Positions 17,159-25,476 of a stretch of 64,000 nt of DNA are shown here, piece by piece. Every line of letters starts with the position of its first letter. Within the stretch, counting starts at the first letter, position 1. A program made the position numbers and the translations under genes. The stretch comes from Candidatus Poribacteria bacterium (GTDB taxonomy: Bacteria; Poribacteria; WGA-4E; WGA-3G). The notes under the pieces were generated by a model that saw only the letters and a list, made by a program, of their open reading frames with translations, had not been told where the DNA came from and did not search any database. The DNA lies in contig JAPOZO010000072.1 in NCBI GenBank assembly GCA_026706025.1, positions 1 to 64,000 on the forward strand, written 5' to 3'.

Positions 17159-17962
17159 ATGGAAAAATTGGGGATTATTGCAGGGGCAGGTGAGCTGCCG
17201 GTGCTATTGGTTCGTGCCGCTGTCGCCCATGATCGGAAGCCTGTTATCATCCAAATTACAAAATCTGATGCACAGCGCTTTGCCGGAATTACACCCGAAA
17301 TCCACACTTATGGTGTCGGACAAATTCAAAAGATTGCCCGAACACTTCTCAACTCAGGTGTAAAAGAGGTTGTGATCATCGGTAAGGTCGAAAAAAATAT
17401 CCTGCTTCGCCCATTTCAAATTGATACGACTACGATCAAAATTTTAGTTCAGAACCGACGTGAAAAACCCGCCGCAATTGTCAACGCAGCCCTCAATTAC
17501 CTTGAATCCGTTGGACTCACGATTCTCCCTCAAGACCGCTACCTTCACGATCTGCTCCCACAACCCGGCGTTTTAACAACACGACAACCTACCGCAAGCC
17601 AACAAGCCGATATTGAACTCGGTATCACCACAGCACGTCAAATCGCGAATATGGATATTGGGCAAACTGTTGTCGTTAAAAATCAGATCGTACTTGCTAT
17701 TGAAGCGATTGAAGGTACAGATGCGACTATTAAAAGGGGCGGCAATTTGGGAAGGAAGGGTGTGGTTGTCGCGAAAGCATCTGCCGAGAATCATGATTTC
17801 CGTATCGATGTTCCGACAGTTGGCATGCAAACATTAGCGATGTTGCATCAAGTTAAAGCGGGTGTACTTGCAGTAGAAGCACGCCGAACGTTCGTTATGG
17901 ATACCGAAACGCTTGTTCAGCAAGCAGATCAATGGAAGATTGCAATCGTCGCGGTGGATTAA
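17159..17962 (+). CDS. lpxI: UDP-2,3-diacylglucosamine pyrophosphatase LpxI
   Basis: 267 residues, the usual size for LpxI (formerly DUF1009). Visible family features: the N-terminal GIIAGAGELPVLL, the GVGQIQKI segment, and the C-terminal catalytic-domain marks EGTDATIKRGG, NHDFRIDVPTVGMQTL and AGVLAVEARRT. The enzyme cleaves UDP-2,3-diacyl-GlcN to lipid X and UMP, replacing LpxH. Its place after lpxC/fabZ and lpxA fits the Raetz pathway. No Shine-Dalgarno sequence is obvious before the ATG. Confidence 0.93.
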   Translation: MEKLGIIAGAGELPVLLVRAAVAHDRKPVIIQITKSDAQRFAGITPEIHTYGVGQIQKIARTLLNSGVKEVVIIGKVEKNILLRPFQIDTTTIKILVQNRREKPAAIVNAALNYLESVGLTILPQDRYLHDLLPQPGVLTTRQPTASQQADIELGITTARQIANMDIGQTVVVKNQIVLAIEAIEGTDATIKRGGNLGRKGVVVAKASAENHDFRIDVPTVGMQTLAMLHQVKAGVLAVEARRTFVMDTETLVQQADQWKIAIVAVD

Positions 17963-18090
17963 TTTTTAACCGTGGCGTTTCTGCTCGGTTTTGTCCGCTC
18001 CCGAGTAACGGGTGGAGACTCCTGTCCAAAAAGGTGTTTGCATTCTAATTTTATTTTCTTTCTCGGTAGTCTTCGCTGCAAGTTAGGAAT

Positions 18091-18130
18091 TAAAAAAAGA
18101 GGCGGAGGCAACACAATAGCAGCCTCCGCC
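18091..18130 (-). terminator. Rho-independent terminator of the SelW-like gene
   Basis: On the minus strand GGCGGAGGC (18130-18122) pairs perfectly with GCCTCCGCC (18109-18101) around a 12-base loop, followed by TCTTTTTTTA. It starts 21 bases after the stop codon of the gene at 18152-18382. Confidence 0.85.
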
Positions 18131-18151
18131 CTTCCAAAGATGAGATTCAAA

Positions 18152-18382
18152 CTATGCCGCGTCTATTGCAGTTGCTACCTGCTCGGTTGTTGGAAACTGT
18201 CCAGTTTCTAACTTCGAGTAGAGTAGCGTGCCGTTTAATGAGACTTCAAAAGCCCCACCACTGCCTGGAATTAGATCAACTTTCGCAACTTCTGCACCAT
18301 ACTTTTCTTTTAAGGCATCTGCCAAACTGGCTGCCCGTGGTTTGTAGTTTCAAGAGGTGCAGTATTCAATTCTCACTTCCAT
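18152..18382 (-). CDS. SelW/SelT-type Rdx family selenoprotein with in-frame TGA (Sec)
   Basis: 76 residues if TGA at codon 11 (18352-18350) is read as selenocysteine. The protein starts MEVRIEYCTS-U-NYKPRA, giving the Rdx redox motif C8-x-x-U11. It continues with the family's GAEVAKVDLIPGSGGAFEV and LLYSKLETGQFPTTEQV segments and stops at TAG. Rdx proteins have a thioredoxin-like fold and usually carry CxxC or CxxU. Support for a live gene: AGGAGG 9 bases before the ATG, a promoter at 18436-18464, and a strong terminator. About 18 bases after the TGA, GCC-AGTTT-GGC can form a small hairpin with GT in the loop, as expected for a bacterial SECIS; that element is weak. The alternative is a Cys-to-stop mutation, but the rest of the frame is undamaged. 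No sel genes lie in the window. Confidence 0.85.
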
Positions 18383-18435
18383 GGGGTATTCCTCCTCATT
18401 GAAATTTTGCCTGAATCCGACCATTCCATTTTAAA

Positions 18436-18464
18436 ATTTTACCATTAATATTGGGAAATTGCAA
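18436..18464 (-). promoter_or_regulatory. Promoter for the SelW-like gene
   Basis: Minus strand TTGCAA (18464-18459) and TAAAAT (18441-18436), spacer 17 bases. The ATG is 54 bases downstream of the -10. Confidence 0.6.
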
Positions 18465-18508
18465 GTTTTTTCGCGCGCTTTAAATATTTCGTCATTTCGT
18501 CCAAAAGA

Positions 18509-18525
18509 TTGGCACGAATCTTGCT
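18509..18525 (+). promoter_or_regulatory. Sigma-54 (RpoN) promoter upstream of the TonB-like gene
   Basis: TTGGCACGAATCTTGCT matches the -24/-12 consensus YTGGCACGRNNNTTGCW at every fixed position, with GG and GC at the correct spacing. It points toward the TonB-like gene, whose ATG at 18639 is about 114 bases downstream. Transcription from such sites needs an enhancer-binding ATPase; none is encoded in the window. Confidence 0.8.
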
Positions 18526-18638
18526 ACTATATTTAGTATAGATACTCGTTTTGCCTATAGAAATAGCGTCAAAGTATACGTCCCCGCTGTGTTAGGCACT
18601 GATTACCGATGTGAAGTTCGCAAGCAGGTGTTTAAATT

Positions 18639-19442
18639 ATGAACAACGCCATCCAATTTATGAACAAGTCTATAGTTTTATCTATCTGCCTTCACCTGAT
18701 GGGTGTAGGAATTGCTTCGCTGTCCATTGTTGGAACACCGGACAAGTATGGCGATGCGATCATTGCAGAGTTTGTCTCGTTCCCGAAGGCTCAAAAAACT
18801 TTGCACACGCCACGTCGGCTCAAGACCCCAGAACTAATGCAATCAGATATGCTGCGGTCACAGCCTCCGCGTATTGAGTCACCTATAGAGGTTGCTCACA
18901 TCCGGGAAAATGAACTGCAATTCGTTGTTGATACACTCCCAGTTTCCGCTGTTCACCAAACGGCTCCGGTAGAAGTTGGGATAGAAGATGAGCACCTACT
19001 CCAGTACCGTTCACCTCCGCGTCTGGCAGCAGCCAATGTTTCACAACCGACACGCTTTACACCGAAACGGATGCAGCGCCCAGAGTGGACATCCATATCA
19101 CTTGCTATTGCAAGCACCCAAACTGCAGAACTTCCAATGGTCTCTGTGCTTCCAAACGAACCAACACAAAATGCCAAATTCTTCCGCAAAGTTGATCCGA
19201 TATATCCTGAATCTGCCCGTCTTTCGCACAAACAAGGTCTCGTTGTCCTCGAAGCAACAATAGGCATAGACGGCGTAGCGAGAGATATCAAAGTTGTCAA
19301 AGTCGTTGAAGTTAGCGGCTTAGGGTGTGAAGAAGCGGCAGTTGCGGCACTCAAAGCGTCCCAATTCGTGCCAGCGAAACAGGGCAAAGTCGTTGTCAGC
19401 CAACGCCTCCGTATTCCTTATCGTTTCCAGTTTAAAAACTAA
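18639..19442 (+). CDS. TonB-family energy transducer
   Basis: 267 residues. One N-terminal hydrophobic segment (SIVLSICLHLMGVGIASLSIV, near 10-30) anchors it in the inner membrane. A long, low-similarity periplasmic spacer follows, and the C-terminal TonB fold begins at FFRKVDPIYPESARLSHKQGLV and ends with LKASQFVPAKQGKVVVSQRLRIPYRF. TonB links ExbBD to outer-membrane transporters; TonB-like proteins also act elsewhere. No exbB, exbD or TonB-dependent receptor gene is adjacent. The 100-base leader and sigma-54 promoter suggest expression only under a specific signal. Confidence 0.88.
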   Translation: MNNAIQFMNKSIVLSICLHLMGVGIASLSIVGTPDKYGDAIIAEFVSFPKAQKTLHTPRRLKTPELMQSDMLRSQPPRIESPIEVAHIRENELQFVVDTLPVSAVHQTAPVEVGIEDEHLLQYRSPPRLAAANVSQPTRFTPKRMQRPEWTSISLAIASTQTAELPMVSVLPNEPTQNAKFFRKVDPIYPESARLSHKQGLVVLEATIGIDGVARDIKVVKVVEVSGLGCEEAAVAALKASQFVPAKQGKVVVSQRLRIPYRFQFKN

Positions 19443-19780
19443 ACAATTCCACGTATAACATAATTCCGATACTGGTGCTTGCTGTTAGCGTCAACACAAA
19501 AAAGGCTTGCGCTATCACGGCATTCCACGTATAATCTTTCCTACCAAACGCATAGGGTTGTCCAGACCCAGAGATTGCTTTTGCCGTTATAGTAAAATCC
19601 GAAAATATGTTTACACTTATAGCATAGGAAACTGTTGGTTTCCTGTGCCTCTGTGAAACACACATTCACAAGTTCATATAACGAGGAAAGTGCATAAGTA
19701 ATTACGGGATCTACTATAAATGAATAGATTGTCGTGATTCGGAACTCTTTTATAGCGGAACAAGGAGGGAAATAAACAAT
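19443..19780. other. 338-base intergenic region without a supported gene
   Basis: ATTCCACGTATAA is repeated directly at 19445-19457 and 19526-19538. A minus-strand open frame across 19432-19665 encodes a hydrophobic tail but has no clear start or family, so I do not call it. The last 30 bases hold the ribosome binding site CAAGGAGGG of the SDR gene. Confidence 0.5.
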
Positions 19781-20533
19781 ATGGATGTTCAACTGAATAA
19801 TAAAGTAGCCGTGATTACTGGTGGATCTACGGGGATTGGTGCAGCAACAGCGATTGAATATGCGAAAGCAGGCGCGAAAGTTGTCTTCGGTGATATTAAT
19901 GAGGAAGATGCTGAAAAAACGCTTAGCACAATCATTGAAAATGGCGGGACTGCGAAGTTCCAACGCACGGATGTCACAGCAGAAACTGAGGTGGCGGATT
20001 TGATGGCAACGGCTGATATGGCATTCGGTGGGATTGACACGTTAGTAACTTCAGCAGGTGTCCTGCGCGGACCGAGCGTTCGCATTGATAACTTTGAAGC
20101 GGCGACTTTTGACTCAGTTATCGACGTGAACCTCAAAGGTACTTTTTTCGCGCTAAAACACGCTGTGCCGATAATGGGACGAGAGAACGGCGGTGTCATT
20201 CTGTGTATTGCATCAGGAGCAGGTGTTCGTGGTGGGAGTTCTTCGGTTGCTTACGCTTCCAGTAAGGGTGGGGTCAATGGACTTGTAATGACGGTAGAAA
20301 ACCAAGTTGGGGGAATGGGCATTCGCATGCACACTATTTGCCCTGGGGGATTAGCAACACCCCTTAAATTAGGACAAATTGCGGAATCAGCGAAGCGTGA
20401 TGGGCAAGATCCAGATGCGGCTGTGGCAAATGCCCGCAATTCACTCGGGGACCCAGCTGGTGTCGCTCGAGTACTTACCTTCCTTGCCTCTGATGCCAGT
20501 TCCTACACACGTGGACAGATCTTCACAAGGTGA
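19781..20533 (+). CDS. SDR family oxidoreductase, slightly short at the C-terminus
   Basis: 250 residues. The classical short-chain dehydrogenase marks are present: TGGSTGIG for cofactor binding near 14-21, the NAG-like TSAGVL, the catalytic serine in CIASGAG, and YASSK with the catalytic Tyr and Lys. It converts alcohols and ketones with NAD(P)H; the substrate is unknown. AAGGAGGG stands 9 bases before the ATG. The protein stops at YTRGQIFTR, whereas most classical SDRs continue with a VDGG segment; the expected tail is not in the two other frames just downstream as far as I can see. Confidence 0.88.
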   Translation: MDVQLNNKVAVITGGSTGIGAATAIEYAKAGAKVVFGDINEEDAEKTLSTIIENGGTAKFQRTDVTAETEVADLMATADMAFGGIDTLVTSAGVLRGPSVRIDNFEAATFDSVIDVNLKGTFFALKHAVPIMGRENGGVILCIASGAGVRGGSSSVAYASSKGGVNGLVMTVENQVGGMGIRMHTICPGGLATPLKLGQIAESAKRDGQDPDAAVANARNSLGDPAGVARVLTFLASDASSYTRGQIFTR

Positions 20534-20646
20534 TTTTTAACTATCGGGTTTTCGCTCCGATTTTTCCGTTGTCAAAATCGGGTTTTCGATGAACTTGAAC
20601 AACACCGGTAGAGATTAGGGGTTCTAAGAATTTTCATCAATGGACC

Positions 20647-21003
20647 CTAAGATGAAAAGATGTAATCGAAGTTCAGCCACAGACTTTTTGAATAACGATA
20701 GAAAAAAATAGGGAAAACCGCAGAAAAGAGTGCCCAGACACCTAAATTGACAAAGAAAGGGATAGCAGTGAAGGTTTCAAGGAGGAAATAACTCGGAAAA
20801 GCAATGAGGACGGTCGCCCCATAGTTGAGGTACATTGCACCAATAAAATAGCCGGATTCCCGTTCAAACTTTAAATCACAGGTTGGGCAATGGGTAAACA
20901 TTTTGAAATAGGTTTGAAACAGAGCCCCGTTCTCACACCGCGGGCATTTGAGCCGAAAACCGCGTCGCAGGATCCTACTGAGGACTCCAAGGGTTAACTT
21001 CAT
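20647..21003 (-). CDS. DUF983 small membrane zinc-ribbon protein
   Basis: 118 residues from ATG 21003. An N-terminal CPRCENG and a later CPTCDLKF form a CxxC...CxxC zinc ribbon, followed by two transmembrane segments (YFIGAMYLNYGATVLIAF and FVNLGVWALFSAVFPIFF). This pattern is DUF983. The function is unknown. Its start lies 4 bases after the stop of the sugar transferase gene, so it is the last gene of that operon. Confidence 0.8.
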   Translation of the reverse strand: MKLTLGVLSRILRRGFRLKCPRCENGALFQTYFKMFTHCPTCDLKFERESGYFIGAMYLNYGATVLIAFPSYFLLETFTAIPFFVNLGVWALFSAVFPIFFYRYSKSLWLNFDYIFSS

Positions 21004-21007
21004 TGCG

Positions 21008-21724
21008 TTAGTAGGTGTTACTATCCCAAAAAACCTTGAAGGTGCGGAGGAGTATCTTGAAATCGTTCCAGAAAGATAGATTTTCAATGTACTCAAGATC
21101 AACAGAAATGCCATCTCGGATTGTGCCTCGTCGGTGAGGACTGAGCTGCCAGAGTCCGGTCATTCCCGGACGAACGAGGTGGCGTTGATTTTCCCACGGT
21201 TCATAATGTTTAGCGAGGAAAGGCATCTCTGGTCGCGGGCCTACGAGGCTCATTTCACCCTTCAGGACATTAAAAAGCTGCGGTAACTCGTCTAAACTCG
21301 TTTTACGGAGCCATTTGCCGATCGGTGTAATGCGTTCATCATCCATCGCATCCGGTTTCTCTGAATAGGACGGTGTATCAACATGGAGGCTCCGAAACTT
21401 GTGCATGATAAACAGTTCGTTGTTTAATCCAATCCGCTTGTGAGAGAAAAAGACAGAACCGGATGAGGTGAGTTTAATAAGAATGGCAATCAATCCCATC
21501 AGCGGGGCAAAAATAATGATAAGGAAAAATGCAGCGATCGCATCAAACAAATGTTTGCCACGCTTTGCGTAGAAAGAGGAGAGTCGTTCCACTAGAGTCC
21601 CTATTTTTAGTATTTTTGGCGAAGCTTGCAAGCTAAAACTTGCCGTTAAACTTTCATCGCGATGCTGGTTCGTTTCGTCCGCATCTTTTCCTATCTGGTC
21701 GATGCTTCTTGATAGGAATGGCAA
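21008..21724 (-). CDS. Initiating sugar-phosphate transferase (WcaJ/WbaP-type bacterial sugar transferase)
   Basis: 238 residues. The core is typical of polyprenyl-phosphate hexose-1-phosphate transferases: a membrane hairpin ([20 protein letters not shown]), [21 protein letters not shown], the [25 protein letters not shown] block, and PGMTGLWQL. It loads the first sugar on the lipid carrier for polysaccharide assembly. The start is a TTG at 21724 with AGAGGA 7 bases upstream; a GTG about 45 codons in, also with a fair site, is possible. It is followed by the DUF983 gene and preceded by a GT4 gene. Confidence 0.9.
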   Translation of the reverse strand: MPFLSRSIDQIGKDADETNQHRDESLTASFSLQASPKILKIGTLVERLSSFYAKRGKHLFDAIAAFFLIIIFAPLMGLIAILIKLTSSGSVFFSHKRIGLNNELFIMHKFRSLHVDTPSYSEKPDAMDDERITPIGKWLRKTSLDELPQLFNVLKGEMSLVGPRPEMPFLAKHYEPWENQRHLVRPGMTGLWQLSPHRRGTIRDGISVDLEYIENLSFWNDFKILLRTFKVFWDSNTY

Positions 21725-21824
21725 GGTTAATTCCTCTGATTGCAGTTTAATCTCAGACGTAGATTTACACGACTATGTGTTGTTTTGACGAAATTCTCAG
21801 AGCGTTTATAATTAATAAACGTTG

Positions 21825-22943
21825 TTAACTCTGCTGGAGTTTCTCAAAAACATCAAGATATTGCTGTGCGATATTTTCCCAGTTGAATCGGTTTCGGATC
21901 TGTTCTGTGGCGCGTCGCCGGAAATTTTCAACCTGTTCCGGATGCTGTTCCAACATCTGAATTTTCTCTGTGAGCGAGGCGACGTTTTTGTCAAAGAGTA
22001 CGCCGTAACGCCCACCGTCCAAAACCTCATCGTTGAAGGGCGTATTCAATGCCAGAATGCAGTTGGAAAACCCTAATGCCTTCAGAATGGAAGGGTTAAT
22101 ACCGCCAAACTGATGCCCATGAATATAGGCAAAACAGTGATGATGAAGTTCTTTAATGTGTTCAGAACTATCAATATGCCCGAGGAATTTGACATTTTCG
22201 TTAGCAATATTTTTTAATTTTGTCAAAAATTCGTTTTCGAGTTTGTTACCTTTGTAATCAGCCCCACCTGCTATAGCAAGTTGTTTTTCGCTGTTCGCGG
22301 CAACGAACGCCTCCAAAATGAGATCAGCATTGTTATCCGGCACAAGCCTGCTGGCAATGAGATAATAATTCCGGGGTTCAAGCCCATAAGCTTCCAGAAC
22401 TTCTGGATGCTCCGAAGGCTCAATGTTTGCACCGTAAGCGATATAGGTCGTTTCTGCGCCCAATTCCTCAAGGTAGAGCCGTTTCATTTCAGACGCATCG
22501 GTAATGACAAGTGGAAACGCTGCCGTTGCCATCTTTGCCGCCCATTTGAAGTAAACTGCCCCGATGCCTTTCCATTTTGGACGGAGCCATTCCATCCCAT
22601 CAACATTGATAACAGCGGCTTTACCTGCGATGCGGAAGAACCATCCAAAAGGTCCGTTACCAGCATTCCATGTCAGGATGACATCAGACGGGGTAACAGA
22701 GGCGTGTAGGGTTGCGAGCAAACTGTGGCTGAGGGTACTAAACATTTTATGCTCTATGCTGGGTAAGTAAACGAGTTTGATGCCTTTCCATTCTGCAGGT
22801 CTCTCTTTGAAAAGTGCTTTCCGACAGTAGACAATGACTTCATGCCCAGCCTCCACCCAGCGCGGGGCGAGTTCCCCCATGATCGTTTCCAATCCACTAT
22901 AAGTGGCGGGAAGCCCGCGTATGCCCAATACCCGAATTCTCAT
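21825..22943 (-). CDS. Glycosyltransferase, DUF1972 plus GT4
   Basis: 372 residues. The N-terminus MRIRVLGIRGLPATYSGLE followed by a strongly hydrophobic-basic fold is the DUF1972 form of a GT-B donor domain. The second half has the GT4 nucleotide-sugar site with YLIASRLVPDNN and HGHQFGGINPSILKALGF, where GGINP.L.EAL-type residues hold the donor. It probably adds a sugar to the lipid-linked intermediate made by the downstream transferase. The promoter lies about 55 bases upstream. Confidence 0.88.
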   Translation of the reverse strand: MRIRVLGIRGLPATYSGLETIMGELAPRWVEAGHEVIVYCRKALFKERPAEWKGIKLVYLPSIEHKMFSTLSHSLLATLHASVTPSDVILTWNAGNGPFGWFFRIAGKAAVINVDGMEWLRPKWKGIGAVYFKWAAKMATAAFPLVITDASEMKRLYLEELGAETTYIAYGANIEPSEHPEVLEAYGLEPRNYYLIASRLVPDNNADLILEAFVAANSEKQLAIAGGADYKGNKLENEFLTKLKNIANENVKFLGHIDSSEHIKELHHHCFAYIHGHQFGGINPSILKALGFSNCILALNTPFNDEVLDGGRYGVLFDKNVASLTEKIQMLEQHPEQVENFRRRATEQIRNRFNWENIAQQYLDVFEKLQQS

Positions 22944-22997
22944 CCTTTTTTCTTACCTCGTCCCAATACACGTTGCAAATCAAAGGGTCCTGTATAT

Positions 22998-23027
22998 ATT
23001 ATACCCATTTTAGGCGCGAAAGTCCAA
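22998..23027 (-). promoter_or_regulatory. Promoter for the glycosyltransferase-sugar transferase operon
   Basis: Minus strand TTGGAC (23027-23022) and TATAAT (23003-22998), spacer 18 bases, about 55 bases before the ATG at 22943. Confidence 0.55.
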
Positions 23028-23162
23028 TTTCTTTTGACGACGGGACACCTCAAAGCAACGTTATACCACCTTTGATGATAAGAAGGATATAAATCTTCAC
23101 TTTTTATTAAAACATCGTTTTATCGGCTTTGATGACCGAAAGGAGCCAAACCTACGTTATTT

Positions 23163-24839
23163 TTACCAAGGAATTCGGGAGAGGAATTTGGCTTCGATTT
23201 CATTGGCATTTTCGTGTACATCTAAACGATTCCCTAAGTTTCGCCGCCATACACGAGTCCACTCCGCATAGATTGAATAACGTCCAATAACAACCCAGTT
23301 AGCCCCGACTGAGAGACGATGCTCACTTTGTGTAATCCCAGATAAAGGGGTCCATACGTCATCTTTTGGCGCGTCAGGCGGATGTTCCTTATCAATATTG
23401 CCCGTTCCGTGACGCTCCAATTCATACCCGAAAACCGTTTCAAGTTTATCTGTCCACCGGCGACGTAATTCCAGCCACAAGTTATCAGCATCGGAACCGA
23501 TCTGATGCCCAATAGGTGTAGTAAAGTGTTTGTAGACGTTCACGGGGTTTACATGTGTATATGCATATTGGTTGATAAAGGCGTACTCAGCATGGAAATC
23601 GGTATCTGGGATGCCAAAAGGATCCGTTAGGTATATGCCGCCTAAGATGCCGAACTTGGTATCCCAATGCTTAAAATTAGCGGCAGGATTCCCATCGTCA
23701 ACCATCAGTTCGCCATAAATTTCAAAATTGTCTATAGGGCGAAGACGCATATCAACACTCATAAGAACGTTGTCCCCACTGCCAGGGACGCGCCCATCTG
23801 CCCGCGAAATTGGTTGCTCGTTAATCAAGTAAATATTGACCGGATTCAGATAACCCGGTTCAAAACGATCCCCATAAACGACGACTTCGGAAAGCCCAAA
23901 GCCGAATCTATTCCAGAAATACCCCTCTACCCTATGCCCTGAAATATACTTATCATTGATGTCCTCCGCCATATCCTCTAATACGCCGGTAAATGCGGTG
24001 AAGGTGACAGGATCGTAGGTGGCTTGCAATTTGATCATGTCCATCGCCAACGGGTTTTTGGAGATTAACAGGCTGTCATGATAGCCAGGTCCCCACTGAA
24101 GCGTCTCTTGTCCGAGCTGCAACTCAAGCCACGGCAAGTCGAACTTCATATAACCGTTAATAGCAGTCCGATTTTTGAGGTTGCCTTCCAGTTGTCTAAT
24201 TTTCGTCTCGTCAGGGAAAAAATCTTCAAAGATTTCACCGTACACGAACCGATGCGCTATATCAGTGGTAAAGGCAAACGTTTCCCCCACCTGTCCATAA
24301 AGGTGCGGATAGATAGTGGTAACGAACATGTTGCCTTCAACAGGCTGCTCCCTCGATATATTATCAACAAGGTGTGTAATAGTACGTTGAGAGGCTCTTA
24401 GATCGAAGGAGAAACGATAGTCTTCACCTGCCATTGTCATCAGGTGCAATCGCCCGTTAGACTGGCTTTGGATTGTAGCCGTACCACCGTTTGCGGTAGC
24501 AATTTTCGGAAACTCGCGAACTTCACGGTAAAACGTTAACAAGGCGTTTAACCGTGCTTGATCAATAGCACTCAATTCGATTTCGCCGTTTTTCTGCTTC
24601 CGATGTACTTCGAGCAGATAGGATACCACCTGTTTTCGGGTAAGCGGTAGGGAACCACGCCGTATACCGGGTAAAACTCGCTTATTAAGTAAACGATGCA
24701 CAAAGCGATAGGTTTCACGATTAAAATCAGAAAGATCTGGGTTAAGGGGAACGTTAATCAGTGAAGAGGCTTCTGTTAGCGCGGAAGCTAATAGCAACAT
24801 TGCAAGATAGGTAATTAACAGGTTCCGTAAAACTATCAT
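23163..24839 (-). CDS. Wzi-like capsule assembly outer-membrane barrel
   Basis: 558 residues. A signal peptide (MIVLRNLLITYLAMLLLASALTEA) is followed by a short helical region and then a long beta-rich part. The segment LQLGQETLQWGPGYHDSLLISKNPLAMDMIKLQA resembles the conserved strand of Wzi proteins, outer-membrane barrels that fasten capsular polysaccharide to the cell surface. E. coli Wzi has 479 residues; this one is longer. It lies 26 bases after the lipoprotein gene on the same strand. Its presence suggests that the polymer made here stays attached to the cell. Confidence 0.75.
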   Translation of the reverse strand: MIVLRNLLITYLAMLLLASALTEASSLINVPLNPDLSDFNRETYRFVHRLLNKRVLPGIRRGSLPLTRKQVVSYLLEVHRKQKNGEIELSAIDQARLNALLTFYREVREFPKIATANGGTATIQSQSNGRLHLMTMAGEDYRFSFDLRASQRTITHLVDNISREQPVEGNMFVTTIYPHLYGQVGETFAFTTDIAHRFVYGEIFEDFFPDETKIRQLEGNLKNRTAINGYMKFDLPWLELQLGQETLQWGPGYHDSLLISKNPLAMDMIKLQATYDPVTFTAFTGVLEDMAEDINDKYISGHRVEGYFWNRFGFGLSEVVVYGDRFEPGYLNPVNIYLINEQPISRADGRVPGSGDNVLMSVDMRLRPIDNFEIYGELMVDDGNPAANFKHWDTKFGILGGIYLTDPFGIPDTDFHAEYAFINQYAYTHVNPVNVYKHFTTPIGHQIGSDADNLWLELRRRWTDKLETVFGYELERHGTGNIDKEHPPDAPKDDVWTPLSGITQSEHRLSVGANWVVIGRYSIYAEWTRVWRRNLGNRLDVHENANEIEAKFLSRIPW

Positions 24840-24865
24840 ATATTTTGGTCCAACCTAAATGATTC

Positions 24866-25399
24866 CTATGGAAATACTATAGTCACTTTTTGATCTTTCA
24901 CAGATTCCCTGAATAGCAGAAGGAGTTCTTCCTCATTCTTTTCAGGGAATTCAAACGATAGACGAAGATATTCAATGATTATCTCGTCAAAGGCTCCGAT
25001 GTACTGAAAGTAAAACATTTCAAGTGTGCCCGCTTTCAGTTTTTCAACAAAGGTATCTTGGAGGTTTTCAAACCCTTCCAACAACTCAGCATTTTCAAGG
25101 TTTTCTTGGCGATATATATCCACCAAACCAACCCAAAGTCCCTTTCTAAAACCAAGTTCTTCTCTAAAGATGTCCTCAGAGACAGTGAATACAGTAGAAA
25201 AATCACCTGTTTCTTCACCTTTTTGATGTGCTTCTGCGCGTCTTTCATTGACTTTTTCCATTGCCACTTGTGCTTTTTCTAATGAGCTCTGCGGAGGGGT
25301 GATAATTTCCATGATTGGTTGTTCCATCCCTCGGTCACACCCGGTAAGCAAGACAGATGCGCAAAGTATCAACACAATCAATAGCGTCAGTGATCTCAT
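24866..25399 (-). CDS. Lipoprotein of unknown function
   Basis: 177 residues. Signal peptide II with lipobox LLTGC (cysteine at 21). The mature part is acidic and helical and has no recognised domain; the C-terminus ends in a beta-like KVTIVF. AGGAG stands 5 bases before the ATG. Immediately upstream of the Wzi-like gene, so it may be an accessory for polymer attachment or export. Confidence 0.7.
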   Translation of the reverse strand: MRSLTLLIVLILCASVLLTGCDRGMEQPIMEIITPPQSSLEKAQVAMEKVNERRAEAHQKGEETGDFSTVFTVSEDIFREELGFRKGLWVGLVDIYRQENLENAELLEGFENLQDTFVEKLKAGTLEMFYFQYIGAFDEIIIEYLRLSFEFPEKNEEELLLLFRESVKDQKVTIVFP

Positions 25400-25476
25400 C
25401 TTAACTCCTTTTCAAATAAACTGTGAATTTATATAGTTATTCTATTTTGACAGTCCACTCATGTTAAAAAGTGCAC

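Noticed and set aside
19432-19665. Minus-strand 77-residue hydrophobic frame
   Set aside because: No ribosome binding site, no recognised family, and it overlaps the end of the TonB-like gene; kept only as a note on the intergenic region.
20525-20560. Reading the SDR stop TGA as selenocysteine to restore the C-terminus
   Set aside because: The downstream codons do not give the expected VDGG-type tail, and no cysteine occurs at that point in the family.
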